Notes: generated by a model from the letters alone, not told the origin. DNA of 64,000 bases from Oenanthe sinensis (GCA_028671895.1 CM053800.1:22527886-22591885); one strand, 5' to 3'. Positions 1 to 13,823 are shown, counted from the first letter of the stretch. Made by a program: numbers and translations.

Positions 1-840
1 AAAATAATCCGTACCAACTTGAGACCTCATTCTTGACTCGTTTCAACATGGAAACAACTTGTAAACCCTTGTAGGATCATTCTTGGCTCATTTGAACGTG
101 AAAGCAATCCGTAACAAATTGAGACTTCATTCTTCACATGTTCGAACTTGGAAACAACTTGTAGCTTCATTCTTGAGTCATTTGAACATGGAAACAACTT
201 GTAAACTCTTGTAAGATCATTCTTGGCTCATTTGAACATGAAAATAATTCAAAACAACTTGACACTTCATTTTTGAGTCGTTCAAACATGGAAACACCTT
301 ATAAACTCTTGTAGGATTATTCTTAGCTCATTTGAACATGAAAACAATTCATAACAAGTTCTGACTTCATTCTTGACTCATTCGAACTTGGAAACAACTT
401 GTAGCTTCATTCTTGACTCGTTTAAACATGGAAACAACTTGTAAAATCTTCTAAGATTATTCTTGGCTCATTTGAACATGAAAACAATTCATAACAACAT
501 CTGACTTCATTCTTGACTCATTCGAGCTTGGAAACAACTTGTATCTTCATTCTTCACTCATTTGAACATGGAAAAAATTTGTAAACTCTTGTAGGATCAT
601 TCCTGGCTCATTTGAACATGAAAATAATCCGTAACAACTTGAGACCTCATTCTTGACTCGTTTCAACATGGAAACAACTTGTAAACCCTTGTAGGATCAT
701 TCTTGGCTCATTTGAACGTGAAAGCAATCCGTAACAAATTGAGACTTCATTCTTGACATGTTCGAACTTGGAAACAATTTGTAGCTTCATTCTTGAGTCA
801 TTTGAACATGGAAATAACTTGTAAACTCTTGTAAGATCAT

Positions 841-940
841 TCTTGGCTCATTTGAACATGAAAATAATTCATAACAACTTGACACTTCATTTTTGAGTCG
901 TTCAAACATGGAAACACCTTATAAACTCTTGTAGGATTAT
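841..940 (+). repeat. Representative 100-bp S monomer (A-C)
   Basis: This is an example of the short block, with A at 841-890 and C at 891-940 and no B subunit. The C subunit here is a diagnostic variant starting TTTTGAGTCGTTCAAACATG and continuing GAAACACCTTATAAACTCTT. A second S variant carries ATAATCC, GAGACCTCAT and GTTTCAACATGG (for example 601-700). S blocks can be read as L blocks that lost B, or L as S that gained B. Because both forms carry private variants and sit at fixed places in each higher-order repeat, the S form is old rather than a recent deletion. Confidence 0.88.
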
Positions 941-1220
941 TCTTGGCTCATTTGAACATGAAAACAATTCATAACAACTTCTGACTTCATTCTTGACTCA
1001 TTCGAACTTGAAAACAACTTATAGCTTCATTCTTGACTCGTTTAAACATGGAAACAACTTGTAAACTCTTTTAGGATTATTCTTCGCCCATTTGAAAATG
1101 AAAACAATTCATAACAACTTCTGACTTCATTCTTGACTCATTCGAGCTTGGAAACAACTTGTATCTTCATTCTTCACTCATTTGAACATGGAAAAAATTT
1201 GTAAACTCTTGTAGGATCAT

Positions 1221-3499
1221 TCCTGGCTCATTTAAACATGAAAATAATCCGTACCAACTTGAGACCTCATTCTTGACTCGTTTCAACATGGAAACAACTT
1301 GTAAACCCTTGTAGGATCATTCTTGGCTCATTTGAACGTGAAAGCAATCCGTAACAAATTGAGACTTCATTCTTGACATGTTCGAACTTGGAAACAACTT
1401 GTAGCTTCATTCTTGAGTCATTTGAACATGGAAACAACTTGTAAACTCTTGTAAGATCATTCTTGGCTCATTTGAACATGAAAATAATTCATAACAACTT
1501 GACACTTCATTTTTGAGTCGTTCAAACATGGAAACACCTTATAAACTCTTGTAGGATTATTCTTGGCTCATTTGAACATGAAAACAATTCATAACAACTT
1601 CTGACTTCATTCTTGACTCATTCGAACTTGAATAAAACTTGTAGCTTCATTCTTGACTCGTTTAAACATGGAAACAACTTGTAAAATCTTCTAAGATTAT
1701 TCTTGGCTCATTTGAACATGAAAACAATTCATAACAACTTCTGACTTCATTCTTGACTCATTCGAACTTGGAAACAACTTGTAGCTTCATTCTTGACTCA
1801 TTTGAACATGGAAACAATTTGTAAACTCTTGTAGGATCATTCTTGGCTCATTTGAACATGGAAATAATTCATAACAACTTCTGACTTCATTCTTAACTCA
1901 TTCGAACTTGGAAAAAACTTGTAGCTTCATTCTTGACTCATTTGAACATGGAAACAACTTGTAAACTTTTGTAGGATCATTCTTGGCTCATTTGAACATG
2001 AAAATAATTCATAACAACTTGAGACGTCATTTTTGAGTCGTTAAAACATGGAAACACCTTATAAACTCTTGTAGGATTATTCTTGGCTCATTTGAACATA
2101 AAAACAATTCATAACACCTTCTGACTTCATTCTTGACTCATTCGAACTTGGAAACAACTTGTAGCTTCATTCTTGACTCGTTTAAACATGGAAACAACTT
2201 GTAAACTCTTTTAGGATTATTCTTCGCTCATTTGAAAATGAAAACAATTCATAACAACTTCTGACTTCATTCTTGACTCATTCGAGCTTGGAAACAACTT
2301 GTATCTTCATTCTTCACTCATTTGAACATGGAAAAAATTTGTAAACTCTTGTAGGATCATTCCTGGCTCATTTAAACATGAAAATAATCCGTACCAACTT
2401 GAGACCTCATTCTTGACTCGTTTCAACATGGAAACAACTTGTAAACCCTTGTAGGATCATTCTTGGCTCATTTGAACGTGAAAGCAATCCGTAACAAATT
2501 GAGACTTCATTCTTGACATGTTCGAACTTGGAAACAACTTGTAGCTTCATTCTTGAGTCATTTGAACATGGAAACAACTTGTAAACTCTTGTAAGATCAT
2601 TCTTGGCTCATTTGAACATGAAAATAATTCATAACAACTTGACACTTCATTTTTGAGTCGTTCAAACATGGAAACACCTTATAAACTCTTGTAGGATTAT
2701 TCTTGGCTCATTTGAACATGAAAACAATTCATAACAACTTCTGACTTCATTCTTGACTCATTCGAACTTGAATAAAACTTGTAGCTTCATTCTTGACTCG
2801 TTTAAACATGGAAACAACTTGTAAAATCTTCTAAGATTATTCTTGGCTCATTTGAACATGAAAACAATTCATAACAACTTCTGACTTCATTCTTGACTCA
2901 TTCGAACTTGGAAACAACTTGTAGCTTCATTCTTGACTCATTTGAACATGGAAACAACTTGTAAACTCTTGTAGGATCATTCTTGGCTCATTTGAACATG
3001 GAAATAATTCATAACAACTTCTGACTTCATTCTAACTCATTCGAACTTGGAAAAAACTTGTAGCTTCATTCTTGACTCATTTGAACATGGAAACAACTTG
3101 TAAACTTTTGTAGGATCATTCTTGGCTCATTTGAACATGAAAATAATTCATAACAACTTGAGACGTCATTTTTGAGTCGTTAAAACATGGAAACACCTTA
3201 TAAACTCTTGTAGGATTATTCTTGGCTCATTTGAACATAAAAACAATTCATAACACCTTCTGACTTCATTCTTGACTCATTCGAACTTGGAAACAACTTG
3301 TAGCTTCATTCTTGACTCGTTTAAACATGGAAACAACTTGTAAACTCTTTTAGGATTATTCTTCGCTCATTTGAAAATGAAAACAATTCATAACAACTTC
3401 TGACTTCATTCTTGACTCATTCGAGCTTGGAAACAACTTGTATCTTCATTCTTCACTCATTTGAACATGGAAAAAATTTGTAAACTCTTGTAGGATCAT
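1221..3499 (+). repeat. 1,140-bp tandem duplication (two copies)
   Basis: Copies are 1221-2360 and 2361-3499. They share private variants at constant offset, including CTTGAATAAAACTTG near 1627 and 2767, and CATTTGAACATAAAAAC near 2090 and 3229. The second copy is one base shorter because of the single T deletion near 3033. The near-identity indicates a recent unequal exchange over the whole nine-block unit rather than independent block shuffling. Confidence 0.85.
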
Positions 3500-6059
3500 T
3501 CCTGGCTCATTTAAACATGAAAATAATCCGTAACAACTTGAGACGTCATTCTTGACTCGTTTCAACATGGAAACAACTTGTAAACCCTTGTAGGATCATT
3601 CTTGGCTCATTTGAACGTGAAAGCAATCCGTAACAAATTGAGACTTCATTCTTGACATGTTCGAACTTGGAAACAACTTGTAGCTTCATTCTTGAGTCAT
3701 TTGAACATGGAAACAACTTGTAAACTCTTGTAAGATCATTCTTGGCTCATTTGAACATGAAAATAATTCATAACAACTTGACACTTCATTTTTGAGTCGT
3801 TCAAACATGGAAACACCTTATAAACTCTTGTAGGATTATTCTTGGCTCATTTGAACATGAAAACAATTCATAACAACTTCTGACTTCATTCTTGACTCAT
3901 TCGAACTTGGAAATAACTTGTAGCTTCATTCTTGACACGTTTAAACATGGAAACAACTTGTAAACTCTTTTAGGATTATTCTTCGCTCATTTGAAAATGA
4001 AAACAATTCATAACAACTTCTGACTTCATTCTTGACTCATTCGAGCTTGGAAACAACTTGTATCTTCATTCTTCACTCATTTGAACATGGAAAAAAATTG
4101 TAAACTCTTGTAGGATCATTCCTGGCTCATTTAAACATGAAAATAATCCGTAACAACTTGAGACCTCATTCTTGACTCGTTTCAACATGGAAACAACTTG
4201 TAAACCGTTGTAGGATCATTCTTGGCTCATTTGAACGTGAAAGCAATCCGTAACAAATTGAGACTTCATTCTTGACATGTTCGAACTTGGAAACAACTTG
4301 TAGCTTCATTCTTGAGTCATTTGAACATGGAAACAACTTGTAAACTCTTGTAAGATCATTCTTGGCTCATTTGAACATGAAAATAATTCATAACAACTTG
4401 ACACTTCATTTTTGAGTCGTTCAAACATGAAAACACCTTATAAACTCTTGTAGGATTATTCTTGGCTCATTTGAACATGAAAACAATTCATAACACCTTC
4501 TGACTTCATTCTTGACTCATTCGAACTTGGAAACAACTTGTAGCTTCATTCTTGACTCGTTTAAACATGGAAACAACTTGTAGCTTCATTCTTGACTCGT
4601 TTAAACATGGAAACAACTTGTAAACTCTTTTAGGATTATTCTTCGCTCATTTGAAAATGAAAACAATTCATAACAACTTCTGACTTCATTCTTGACTCAT
4701 TCGAGCTTGGAAACAACTTGTATCTTCATTCTTCACTCATTTGAACATGGAAAAAATTTGTAAACTCTTGTAGGATCATTCCTGGCTCATTTAAACATGA
4801 AAATAATCCGTAACAACTTGAGACGTCATTCTTGACTCGTTTCAACATGGAAACAACTTGTAAACCCTTGTAGGATCATTCTTGGCTCATTTGAACGTGA
4901 AAGCAATCCGTAACAAATTGAGACTTCATTCTTGACATGTTCGAACTTGGAAACAACTTGTAGCTTCATTCTTGAGTCATTTGAACATGGAAACAACTTG
5001 TAAACTCTTGTAAGATCATTCTTGGCTCATTTGAACATGAAAATAATTCATAACAACTTGACACTTCATTTTTGAGTCGTTCAAACATGGAAACACCTTA
5101 TAAACTCTTGTAGGAATATTCTTGGCTCATTTGAACATGAAAACAATTCATAACAACTTCTGACTTCATTCTTGACTCATTCGAACTTGGAAATAACTTG
5201 TAGCTTCATTCTTGACTCGTTTAAACATGGAAACAACTTGTAAACTCTTTTAGGATTATTCTTCGCTCATTTGAAAATGAAAACAATTCATAACAACTTC
5301 TGACTTCATTCTTGACTTATTCGAGCTTGGAAACAACTTGTATCTTCATTCTTCACTCATTTGAACATGGAAAAAAATTGTAAACTCTTGTAGGATCATT
5401 CCTGGCTCATTTAAACATGAAAATAATCCGTAACAACTTGAGACCTCATTCTTGACTCGTTTCAACATGGAAACAACTTGTAAACCGTTGTAGGATCATT
5501 CTTGGCTCATTTGAACGTGAAAGCAATCCGTAACAAATTGAGACTTCATTCTTGACATGTTCGAACTTGGAAACAACTTGTAGCTTCATTCTTGAGTCAT
5601 TTGAACATGGAAACAACTTGTAAACTCTTGTAAGATCATTCTTGGCTCATTTGAACATGAAAATAATTCATAACAACTTGACACTTCATTTTTGAGTCGT
5701 TCAAACATGAAAACACCTTATAAACTCTTGTAGGATTATTCTTGGCTCATTTGAACATGAAAACAATTCATAACACCTTCTGACTTCATTCTTGACTCAT
5801 TCGAACTTGGAAACAACTTGTAGCTTCATTCTTGACTCGTTTAAACATGGAAACAACTTGTAGCTTCATTCTTGACTCGTTTAAACATGGAAACAACTTG
5901 TAAACTCTTTTAGGATTATTCTTCGCTCATTTGAAAATGAAAACAATTCATAACAACTTCTGACTTCATTCTTGACTCATTCGAGCTTGGAAACAACTTG
6001 TATCTTCATTCTTCACTCATTTGAACATGGAAAAAATTTGTAAACTCTTGTAGGATCAT
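3500..6059 (+). repeat. 1,280-bp tandem duplication (two copies)
   Basis: Copies are 3500-4779 and 4780-6059, each made of a 620-bp and a 660-bp subrepeat. By eye only about three substitutions separate them: CTTGACACGT at 3931 versus CTTGACTCGT at 5211, GGATTATT versus GGAATATT near 5113, and CTTGACTCAT versus CTTGACTTAT at 5311. Both copies carry the same 40-bp internal duplication and the same TAAACCGTTG variant. This is one of the youngest duplications in the window. Confidence 0.87.
4541..4620 (+). repeat. 40-bp subunit duplication (copied again at 5821-5900)
   Basis: The 40-bp segment 4541-4580, from TAGCTTCATT through AAACAACTTG, is repeated exactly at 4581-4620. This turns a 140-bp block into 180 bp and a 620-bp unit into 660 bp. 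The same event is present at 5821-5900, offset exactly 1,280 bp, so it predates that larger duplication. It shows that one B-size subunit is the elementary step of length change. Confidence 0.9.
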
Positions 6060-8779
6060 TCCTGGCTCATTTAAACATGAAAATAATCCGTAACAACTTG
6101 AGACCTCATTCTTGACTCGTTTCAACATGGAAACAACTTGTAAACCCTTGTAGGATCATTCTTGGCTCATTTGAACGTGAAAGCAATCCGTAACAAATTG
6201 AGACTTCATTCTTGACATGTTCGAACTTGGAAACAACTTGTAGCTTCATTCTTGAGTCATTTGAACATGGAAACAACTTGTAAACTCTTGTAAGATCATT
6301 CTTGGCTCATTTGAACATGAAAATAATTCATAACAACTTGACACTTCATTTTTGAGTCGTTCAAACATGGAAACACCTTATAAACTCTTGTAGGATTATT
6401 CTTGGCTCATTTGAACATGAAAACAATTCATAACAACTTCTGACTTCATTCTTGACTCATTCGAACTTGAATAAAACTTGTAGCTTCATTCTTGACTCGT
6501 TTAAACATGGAAACAACTTGTAAAATCTTCTAAGATTATTCTTGGCTCATTTGAACATGAAAACAATTCATAACAACTTCTGACTTCATTCTTGACTCAT
6601 TCGAACTTGGAAACAACTTGTAGCTTCATTCTTGACTCATTTGAACATGGAAACAACTTGTAAACTCTTGTAGGATCATTCTTGGCTCATTTGAACATGG
6701 AAATAATTCATAACAACTTCTGACTTCATTCTTAACTCATTCGAACTTGGAAAAAACTTGTAACTTCATTCTTGACTCATTTGAACATGGAAACAACTTG
6801 TAAACTTTTGTAGGATCATTCTTGGCTCATTTGAACATGAAAATAATTCATAACAACTTGAGACGTCATTTTTGAGTCGTTAAAACATGGAAACACCTTA
6901 TAAACTCTTGTAGGATTATTCTTGGCTCATTTGAACGTGAAAGCAATCCGTAACAAATTGAGACTTCATTCTTGACATGTTCGAACTTGGAAACAACTTG
7001 TAGCTTCATTCTTGAGTCATTTGAACATGGAAACAACTTGTAAACTCTTGTAAGATCATTCTTGGCTCATTTGAACATGAAAATAATTCATAACAACTTG
7101 ACACTTCATTTTTGAGTCGTTCAAACATGGAAACACCTTATAAACTCTTGTAGGATTATTCTTGGCTCATTTGAACATGAAAACAATTCATAACAACTTA
7201 TGACTTCATTCTTGACTCATTCGAACTTGGAAATAACTTGTAGCTTCATTCTTGACTCGTTTAAACATGGAAACAACTTGTAAACTCTTTTAGGATTATT
7301 CTTCGCTCATTTGAAAATGAAAACAATTCATAACAACTTCTGACTTCATTCTTGACTCATTCGAGCTTGGAAACAACTTGTATCTTCATTCTTCACTCAT
7401 TTGAACATGGAAAAAAATTGTAAACTCTTGTAGGATCATTCCTGGCTCATTTAAACATGAAAATAATCCGTAACAACTTGAGACCTCATTCTTGACTCGT
7501 TTCAACATGGAAACAACTTGTAAACCGTTGTAGGATCATTCTTGGCTCATTTGAACGTGAAAGCAATCCGTAACAAATTGAGACTTCATTCTTGACATGT
7601 TCGAACTTGGAAACAACTTGTAGCTTCATTCTTGAGTCATTTGAACATGGAAACAACTTGTAAACTCTTGTAAGATCATTCTTGGCTCATTTGAACATAA
7701 AAATAATTCATAACAACTTGACACTTCATTTTTGAGTCGTTCAAACATGAAAACACCTTATAAACTCTTGTAGGATTATTCTTGGCTCATTTGAACATGA
7801 AAACAATTCATAACAACTTCTGACTTCATTCTTGACTCATTCGAACTTGAAAACAACTTGTAGCTTCATTCTTGACTCGTTTAAACATGGAAACAACTTG
7901 TAAAATCTTTTAAGTTTATTCTTGGCTCGTTTGAACATGAAAACAATTCATAACAACTTTTGACTTCATTCTTGACTCATTCGAACTTGGAAACAACTTG
8001 TATCTTCATTCTTGACTCGTTTGAACATGAAAACAACTTAAAAACTCTTCTAGGAATAATCTTGGCTCATTTGAACATGTAAAGAATTCATAACAACTTA
8101 TGACTTCATTCTTGACTCATTCGAGCTTGGAAACAACTTGTAGCTTCATTCTTCACTCATTTGAACATGGAAACAACTTGTAAACTCTTGTAAGATCATT
8201 CTTGGCTCATTTGAACATGAAAACAATCCATACCAACTTGAGACCTCATTCTTGACTCGTTTGAACATGGAAACAACTGGTAAACCCTTGTAGGATAATT
8301 CTTGGCTCATTTGAACGTGAAAGCAATCCTTATCAAATTGAGACTTCATTCTTGACATGTTCGAACTTGGAAACAACTTGTAGCTTCATTCTTGAGTCAT
8401 TTGAACATGGAAACAACTTGTAAACTCTTGTAGGATCATTCTTGGCTCATTTGAACATGAAAATAATTCATAACAACTTGACACTTCATTTTTGAGTCGT
8501 TCAAACATGGAAACAACTTGTAAACTCTTTTAGGACTATTCTTCGCTCATTTGAAAATGAAAACAATTCATAACAACTTCTGACTTCATTCTTGACTCAT
8601 TCGAGCTTGGAAACAACTTGTATCTTCATTCTTCACTCATTTGAACATGGAAAAAATTTGTAAACTCTTGTAGGATCATTCTTGGCTCATTTGAACATGA
8701 AACCAATCTGTAACAACTTGAGACCTCATTCTTGACTCGTTTGAACATGGAAACAATTTGTAAACCCTTGTAGGATCAT

Positions 8780-8819
8780 TCTTGGCTCATTCGAACTTGG
8801 AAACAACTTGTAGCTTCAT
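8780..8819 (+). repeat. Chimeric A/B subunit (recombination scar)
   Basis: Here the A start TCTTGGCTCA is joined directly to the B body TTCGAACTTGG, giving a 40-bp hybrid subunit in place of A plus B. The same fusion occurs at about 12250, 59245 and 60055, each time preceded by the C variant with ACAATTTGTAAACCC. The shared flanks show one founding recombination event, later copied by larger duplications. Confidence 0.8.
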
Positions 8820-9389
8820 TCTTGACTCATTTGAACATGGAAACAACTTGTAAACTCTTGTAGGATCATTCTTGGCTCATTTGAACATGAAAATAATTCA
8901 TAACAACTTCTGACTTCATTCTTGACTCATTCGAACTTGGAAAAAACTTGTAGCTTCATTCTTGACTCATTTAAACATGGAAACAACTTGTAAACTTTTG
9001 TAGGATCATTCTTGGCTCATTTGAACCTGAAAATAATTCATAACAACTTGAGACGTCATTTTTGAGTCGTTAAAACATGGAAACACCTTATAAACTCTTG
9101 TAGGATTATTCTTGGCTCATTTGAATATGAAAACAATTCATAACAACTTCTGACTTCATTCTTGATTCATTCGAACTTGGAAACAACTTGTAGCTTCATT
9201 CTTGACTCGTTTACACATGGAAACAACTTGTAAACTCTTTTAGGATTATTCTTCGCTCATTTGAAAATGAAAACAATTCATAACAACTTCTGACTTCATT
9301 CTTGACTCATTCGAGCTTGGAAACAACTTGTATCTTCATTCTTCACTCATTTGAACATGGAAAAAAATTGTAAACTCTTGTAGGATCAT

Positions 9390-12149
9390 TCCTGGCTCAT
9401 TTAAACATGAAAATAATCCGTAACAACTTGAGACCTCATTCTTGACTCGTTTCAACATGGAAACAACTTGTAAACCATTGTAGGATCATTCTTGGCTCAT
9501 TTGAACGTGAAAGCAATCCGTAACAAATTGAGACTTCATTCTTGACATGTTCGAACTTGGAAACAACTTGTAGCTTCATTCTTGAGTCATTTGAACATGG
9601 AAACAACTTGTAAACTCTTGTAAGATCATTCTTGGCTCATTTGAACATGAAAATAATTCATAACAACTTGACACTTCATTTTTGAGTCGTTCAAACATGA
9701 AAACACCTTATAAACTCTTGTAGGATTATTCTTAGCTCATTTGAACATGAAAACAATTCATAACAACTTCTGACTTCATTCTTGACTCATTCGAACTTGA
9801 AAACAACTTGTAGCTTCATTCTTGACTCGTTTAAACATGGAAACAACTTGTAAAATCTTTTAAGTTTATTCTTGGCTCGTTTGAACATGAAAACAATTCA
9901 TAACAACTTTTGACTTCATTCTTGACTCATTCGAACTTGGAAACAACTTGTATCTTCATTCTTGACTCGTTTGAACATGAAAACAACTTAAAAACTCTTC
10001 TAGGAATAATCTTGGCTCATTTGAACATGTAAAGAATTCATAACAACTTATGACTTCATTCTTGACTCATTCGAGCTTGGAAACAACTTGTAGCTTCATT
10101 CTTCACTCATTTGAACATGGAAACAACTTGTAAACTCTTGTAAGATCATTCTTGGCTCATTTGAACATGAAAACAATCCATACCAACTTGAGACCTCATT
10201 CTTGACTCGTTTGAACATGGAAACAACTGGTAAACCCTTGTAGGATCATTCTTGGCTCATTTGAACGTGAAAGCAATCCTTATCAAATTGAGACTTCATT
10301 CTTAACATGTTCGAACTTGGAAACAACTTGTAGCTTCATTCTTGAGTCATTTGAACATGGAAACAACTTGTAAACTCTTGTAGGATCATTCTTGGCTCAT
10401 TTGAACATGAAAATAATTCATAACAACTTGACACTTCATTTTTGAGTCGTTCAAACATGGAAACACCTTATAAACTCTTGTAGGATTATTCTTGGCTCAT
10501 TTGAACATGAAAACAATTCATAACAACTTCTGACTTCATTCTTGACTCATTCGAACTTGGAAACAACTTGTAGCTTCATTCTTGACTCGTTTAAACATGG
10601 AAACAACTTGTAAACTCTTTTAGGATTATTCTTCGCTCATTTGAAAATGAAAACAATTCATAGCAACTTCTGACTTCATTCTTGACTCATTCGAGCTTGG
10701 AAACAACTTGTATCTTCATTCTTCACTCATTTGAACATGGAAAAAAATTGTAAACTCTTGTAGGATCATTCCTGGCTCATTTAAACATTAAAATAATCCG
10801 TAACAACTTGAGACCTCATTCTTGACTCGTTTCAACATGGAAACAACTTGTAAACCGTTGTAGGATCATTCTTGGCTCATTTGAACGTGAAAGCAATCCG
10901 TAACAAATTGAGACTTCATTCTTGACATGTTCGAACTTGGAAACAACTTGTAGCTTCATTCTTGAGTCATTTGAACATGGAAACAACTTGTAAACTCTTG
11001 TAAGATCATTCTTGGCTCATTTGAACATGAAAATAATTCATAACAACTTGACACTTCATTTTTGAGTCGTTCAAACATGAAAACACCTTATAAACTCTTG
11101 TAGGATTATTCTTGGCTCATTTGAACATGAAAACAATTCATAACAACTTCTGACTTCATTCTTGACTCATTCGAACTTGAAAACAACTTGTAGCTTCATT
11201 CTTGACTCGTTTAAACATGGAAACAACTTGTAAAATCTTTTAAGTTTATTCTTGGCTCGTTTGAACATGAAAACAATTCATAACAACTTTTGACTTCATT
11301 CTTGACTCATTCGAACTTGGAAACAACTTGTATCTTCATTCTTGACTCGTTTGAACATGAAAACAACTTAAAAACTCTTCTAGGAATAATCTTGGCTCAT
11401 TTGAACATGTAAAGAATTCATAACAACTTATGACTTCATTCTTGACTCATTCGAGCTTGGAAACAACTTGTAGCTTCATTATTCACTCATTTGAACATGG
11501 AAACAACTTGTAAACTCTTGTAAGATCATTCTTGGCTCATTTGAACATGAAAACAATCCATACCAACTTGAGACCTCATTCTTGACTCGTTTGAACATGG
11601 AAACAACTGGTAAACCCTTGTAGGATCATTCTTGGCTCATTTGAACGTGAAAGCAATCCTTATCAAATTGAGACTTCATTCTTGACATGTTCGAACTTGG
11701 AAACAACTTGTAGCTTCATTCTTGAGTCATTTGAACATGGAAACAACTTGTAAACTCTTGTAGGATCATTCTTGGCTCATTTGAACATGAAAATAATTCA
11801 TAACAACTTGACACTTCATTTTTGAGTCGTTCAAACATGGAAACACCTTATAAACTCTTGTAGGATTATTCTTGGCTCATTTGAACATGAAAACAATTCA
11901 TAACAACTTCTGACTTCATTCTTGACTCATTCGAACTTGGAAACAACTTGTAGCTTCATTCTTGACTCGTTTAAACATGGAAACAACTTGTAAACTCTTT
12001 TAGGACTATTCTTCGCTCATTTGAAAATGAAAACAATTCATAACAACTTCTGACTTCATTCTTGACTCATTCGAGCTTGGAAACAACTTGTATCTTCATT
12101 CTTCACTCATTTGAACATGGAAAAAATTTGTAAACTCTTGTAGGATCAT
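9390..12149 (+). repeat. 1,380-bp tandem duplication (two copies)
   Basis: Copies are 9390-10769 and 10770-12149. Landmarks match at a constant offset of 1,380 bp, including TCCTGGCTCA at 9390 and 10770 and CATGTAAAGAATTC at 10028 and 11408. Differences seen include TAAACCATTG versus TAAACCGTTG, CTTAGCTCAT versus CTTGGCTCAT, and CTTAACATGT versus CTTGACATGT. Similarity fades after about 12000, where the second copy switches to the TAGGACTATT and AACCAATCTG variants. Confidence 0.84.
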
Positions 12150-13823
12150 TCTTGGCTCATTTGAACATGAAACCAATCTGTAACAACTTGAGACCTCATT
12201 CTTGACTCGTTTGAACATGGAAACAATTTGTAAACCCTTGTAGGATCATTCTTGGCTCATTCGAACTTGGAAACAACTTGTAGCTTCATTCTTGACTCAT
12301 TTGAACATGGAAACAACTTGTAAACTCTTGTAGGATCATTCTTGGCTCATTTGAACATGAAAATAATTCATAACACCTTCTGACTTCATTCTTGACTCAT
12401 TCGAACTTGGAAAAAACTTGTAGCTTCATTCTTGACTCATTTGAACATGGAAACAACTTGTAAACTTTTGTAGGATCATTCTTGGCTCATTTGAACATGA
12501 AAATAATTCATAACAACTTGAGACGTCATTTTTGAGTCGTTAAAACATGGAAACACCTTATAAACTCTTGTAGGATTATTCTTGGCTCATTTGAATATGA
12601 AAACAATTCATAACAACTTCTGACTTCATTCTTGATTCATTCGAACTTGGAAACAACTTGTAGCTTCATTCTTGACTCGTTTACACATGGAAACAACTTG
12701 TAAACTCTTTTAGGATTATTCTTCGCTCATTTAAAAATGAAAACAATTCATAACAACTTCTGACTTCATTCTTGACTCATTCGAGCTTGGAAACAACTTG
12801 TATCTTCATTCTTCACTCATTTGAACATGGAAAAAAATTGTAAACTCTTGTAGGATCAATCTTGGCTCATTTGAACATGAAAACAATCCGTAACAACTTG
12901 AGACCTCATTCTTGACTCGTTTGAACATGGAAACAACTTGTAAACCCTTGTAGGATCATTCTTGGCTCATTTGAACGTGAAAGCAATCCGTAACAAATTG
13001 AGACTTCATTCTTGACATGTTCGAACTTGGAAACAACTTGTAGCTTCATTCTTGACTCGCTTGAACATGGAAACAACTTGTAAACTCTTGTAGGATCATT
13101 CTTGGCTCATTTGAACATAAAAATAATTCATAACAACTTGAGACTTCATTTTTGAGTCGTTCAAACATGGAAACACCTTATAAACTCTTGTAGGATTATT
13201 CTTGGCTCATTTGAACATGAAAACAATTCATAACAACTTCTGACTTCATTCTTGACTCATTATAACTTGGAAACAACTTGTAGCTTCATTCTTGACTCAT
13301 TTGAACATGGAAACAACTTGTAAACTCTTGTAGGATCATTCTTGGCTCATTTGAACATTAAAAATAATTCATAACAATTTGAGACGTCATTTTTGACTCG
13401 TTAAAACATGGAAACACCTTATAAACTCTTGTAGGATTATTCTTGGCTCATTTGAACATGAAAACAATTCATAACAACTTCTGACTTCATTCTTGACTCA
13501 TTCGAACTTGGAAAAAACTTGTAGCTTCATTCTTGACTACTCATTTGAACATGGAAACAACTTGTAAACTTTTGTAGGATCATTCTTGGCTCATTTGAAC
13601 ATGAAAATAATTCATAACAACTTGAGACGTCATTTTTGAGTCGTTAAAACATGGAAACACCTTATAAACTCTTGTAAGAATATTCTTGGCTCATTCGAAC
13701 ATGAAAATAATTCATAACAACTTCTGACTTCATTCTTGACTCATTCGAACTTGGAAACAACTTGTAGCTTCATTCTTGACACGTTTAAACATGGAAACAA
13801 CTTGTAAACTCTTTTAGGATTAT

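Larger units (their letters stand above)
1..7860 (+). repeat. Higher-order repeat domain 1 (620/660/1,140/1,280/1,380-bp units)
   Basis: The landmark TCCTGGCTCA, a marker variant of TCTTGGCTCA, occurs at 601, 1221, 2361, 3500, 4120, 4780, 5400, 6060 and 7440. The spacings are 620, 1,140, 1,139, 620, 660, 620, 660 and 1,380 bp. The 620-bp unit reads S-L-S-L-L and the 1,140-bp unit S-L-S-L-L-L-S-L-L. A one-base deletion in a CATTCTTAACTC context near 3033 makes one unit 1,139. Nothing except satellite is present. Domain edges are approximate, set where the TTTAAGTTTATT and GGAATAATC variants of domain 2 begin. Confidence 0.85.
7861..13823 (+). repeat. Higher-order repeat domain 2
   Basis: This stretch is satellite marked by variants rare in domain 1: TTTAAGTTTATT, CTTCTAGGAATAATC and CATGTAAAGAATTC at 8078, 10028 and 11408. 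It also carries fused units where TCTTGGCTCA runs directly into the TTCGAACTTGG of subunit B. Segments 8521-9389 and 11991-12859 are paralogous at an offset of 3,470 bp, sharing GGACTATTC, AACCAATCTG, GAATATGAAAAC and CTTGATTCAT. The tail carries a one-base insertion (ACATTAAAAATAATTC, about 13358) and a 3-bp insertion (TTGACTACTC, about 13535). No non-satellite sequence is present. Confidence 0.83.

Noticed and set aside
720..770. Heat-shock-element-like GAA/TTC clusters
   Set aside because: GAAC and TTC motifs are everywhere in the satellite without the regular nGAAnnTTCn arrangement and without a nearby gene.
750..775. CENP-B box-like motif at TTCGAACTTGGAAAC
   Set aside because: It contains TTCG and TTGGAA, but the spacing is wrong and the essential CGGG half is absent. 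It is not evidence for centromere identity.
8146..8376. Minus-strand open reading frames of 69-86 codons, also at 13910-14170, 15587-15847, 17236-17496, 18885-19145, 29874-30104, 33714-33944, 38429-38641 and 46359-46568
   Set aside because: They lie wholly in satellite, repeat at exactly the HOR spacing (1,649, 3,840 bp) and are broken by ordinary variants in neighbouring copies. The 140- and 100-bp blocks are not multiples of three, so no frame is kept. They are chance openings in a stop-poor strand.
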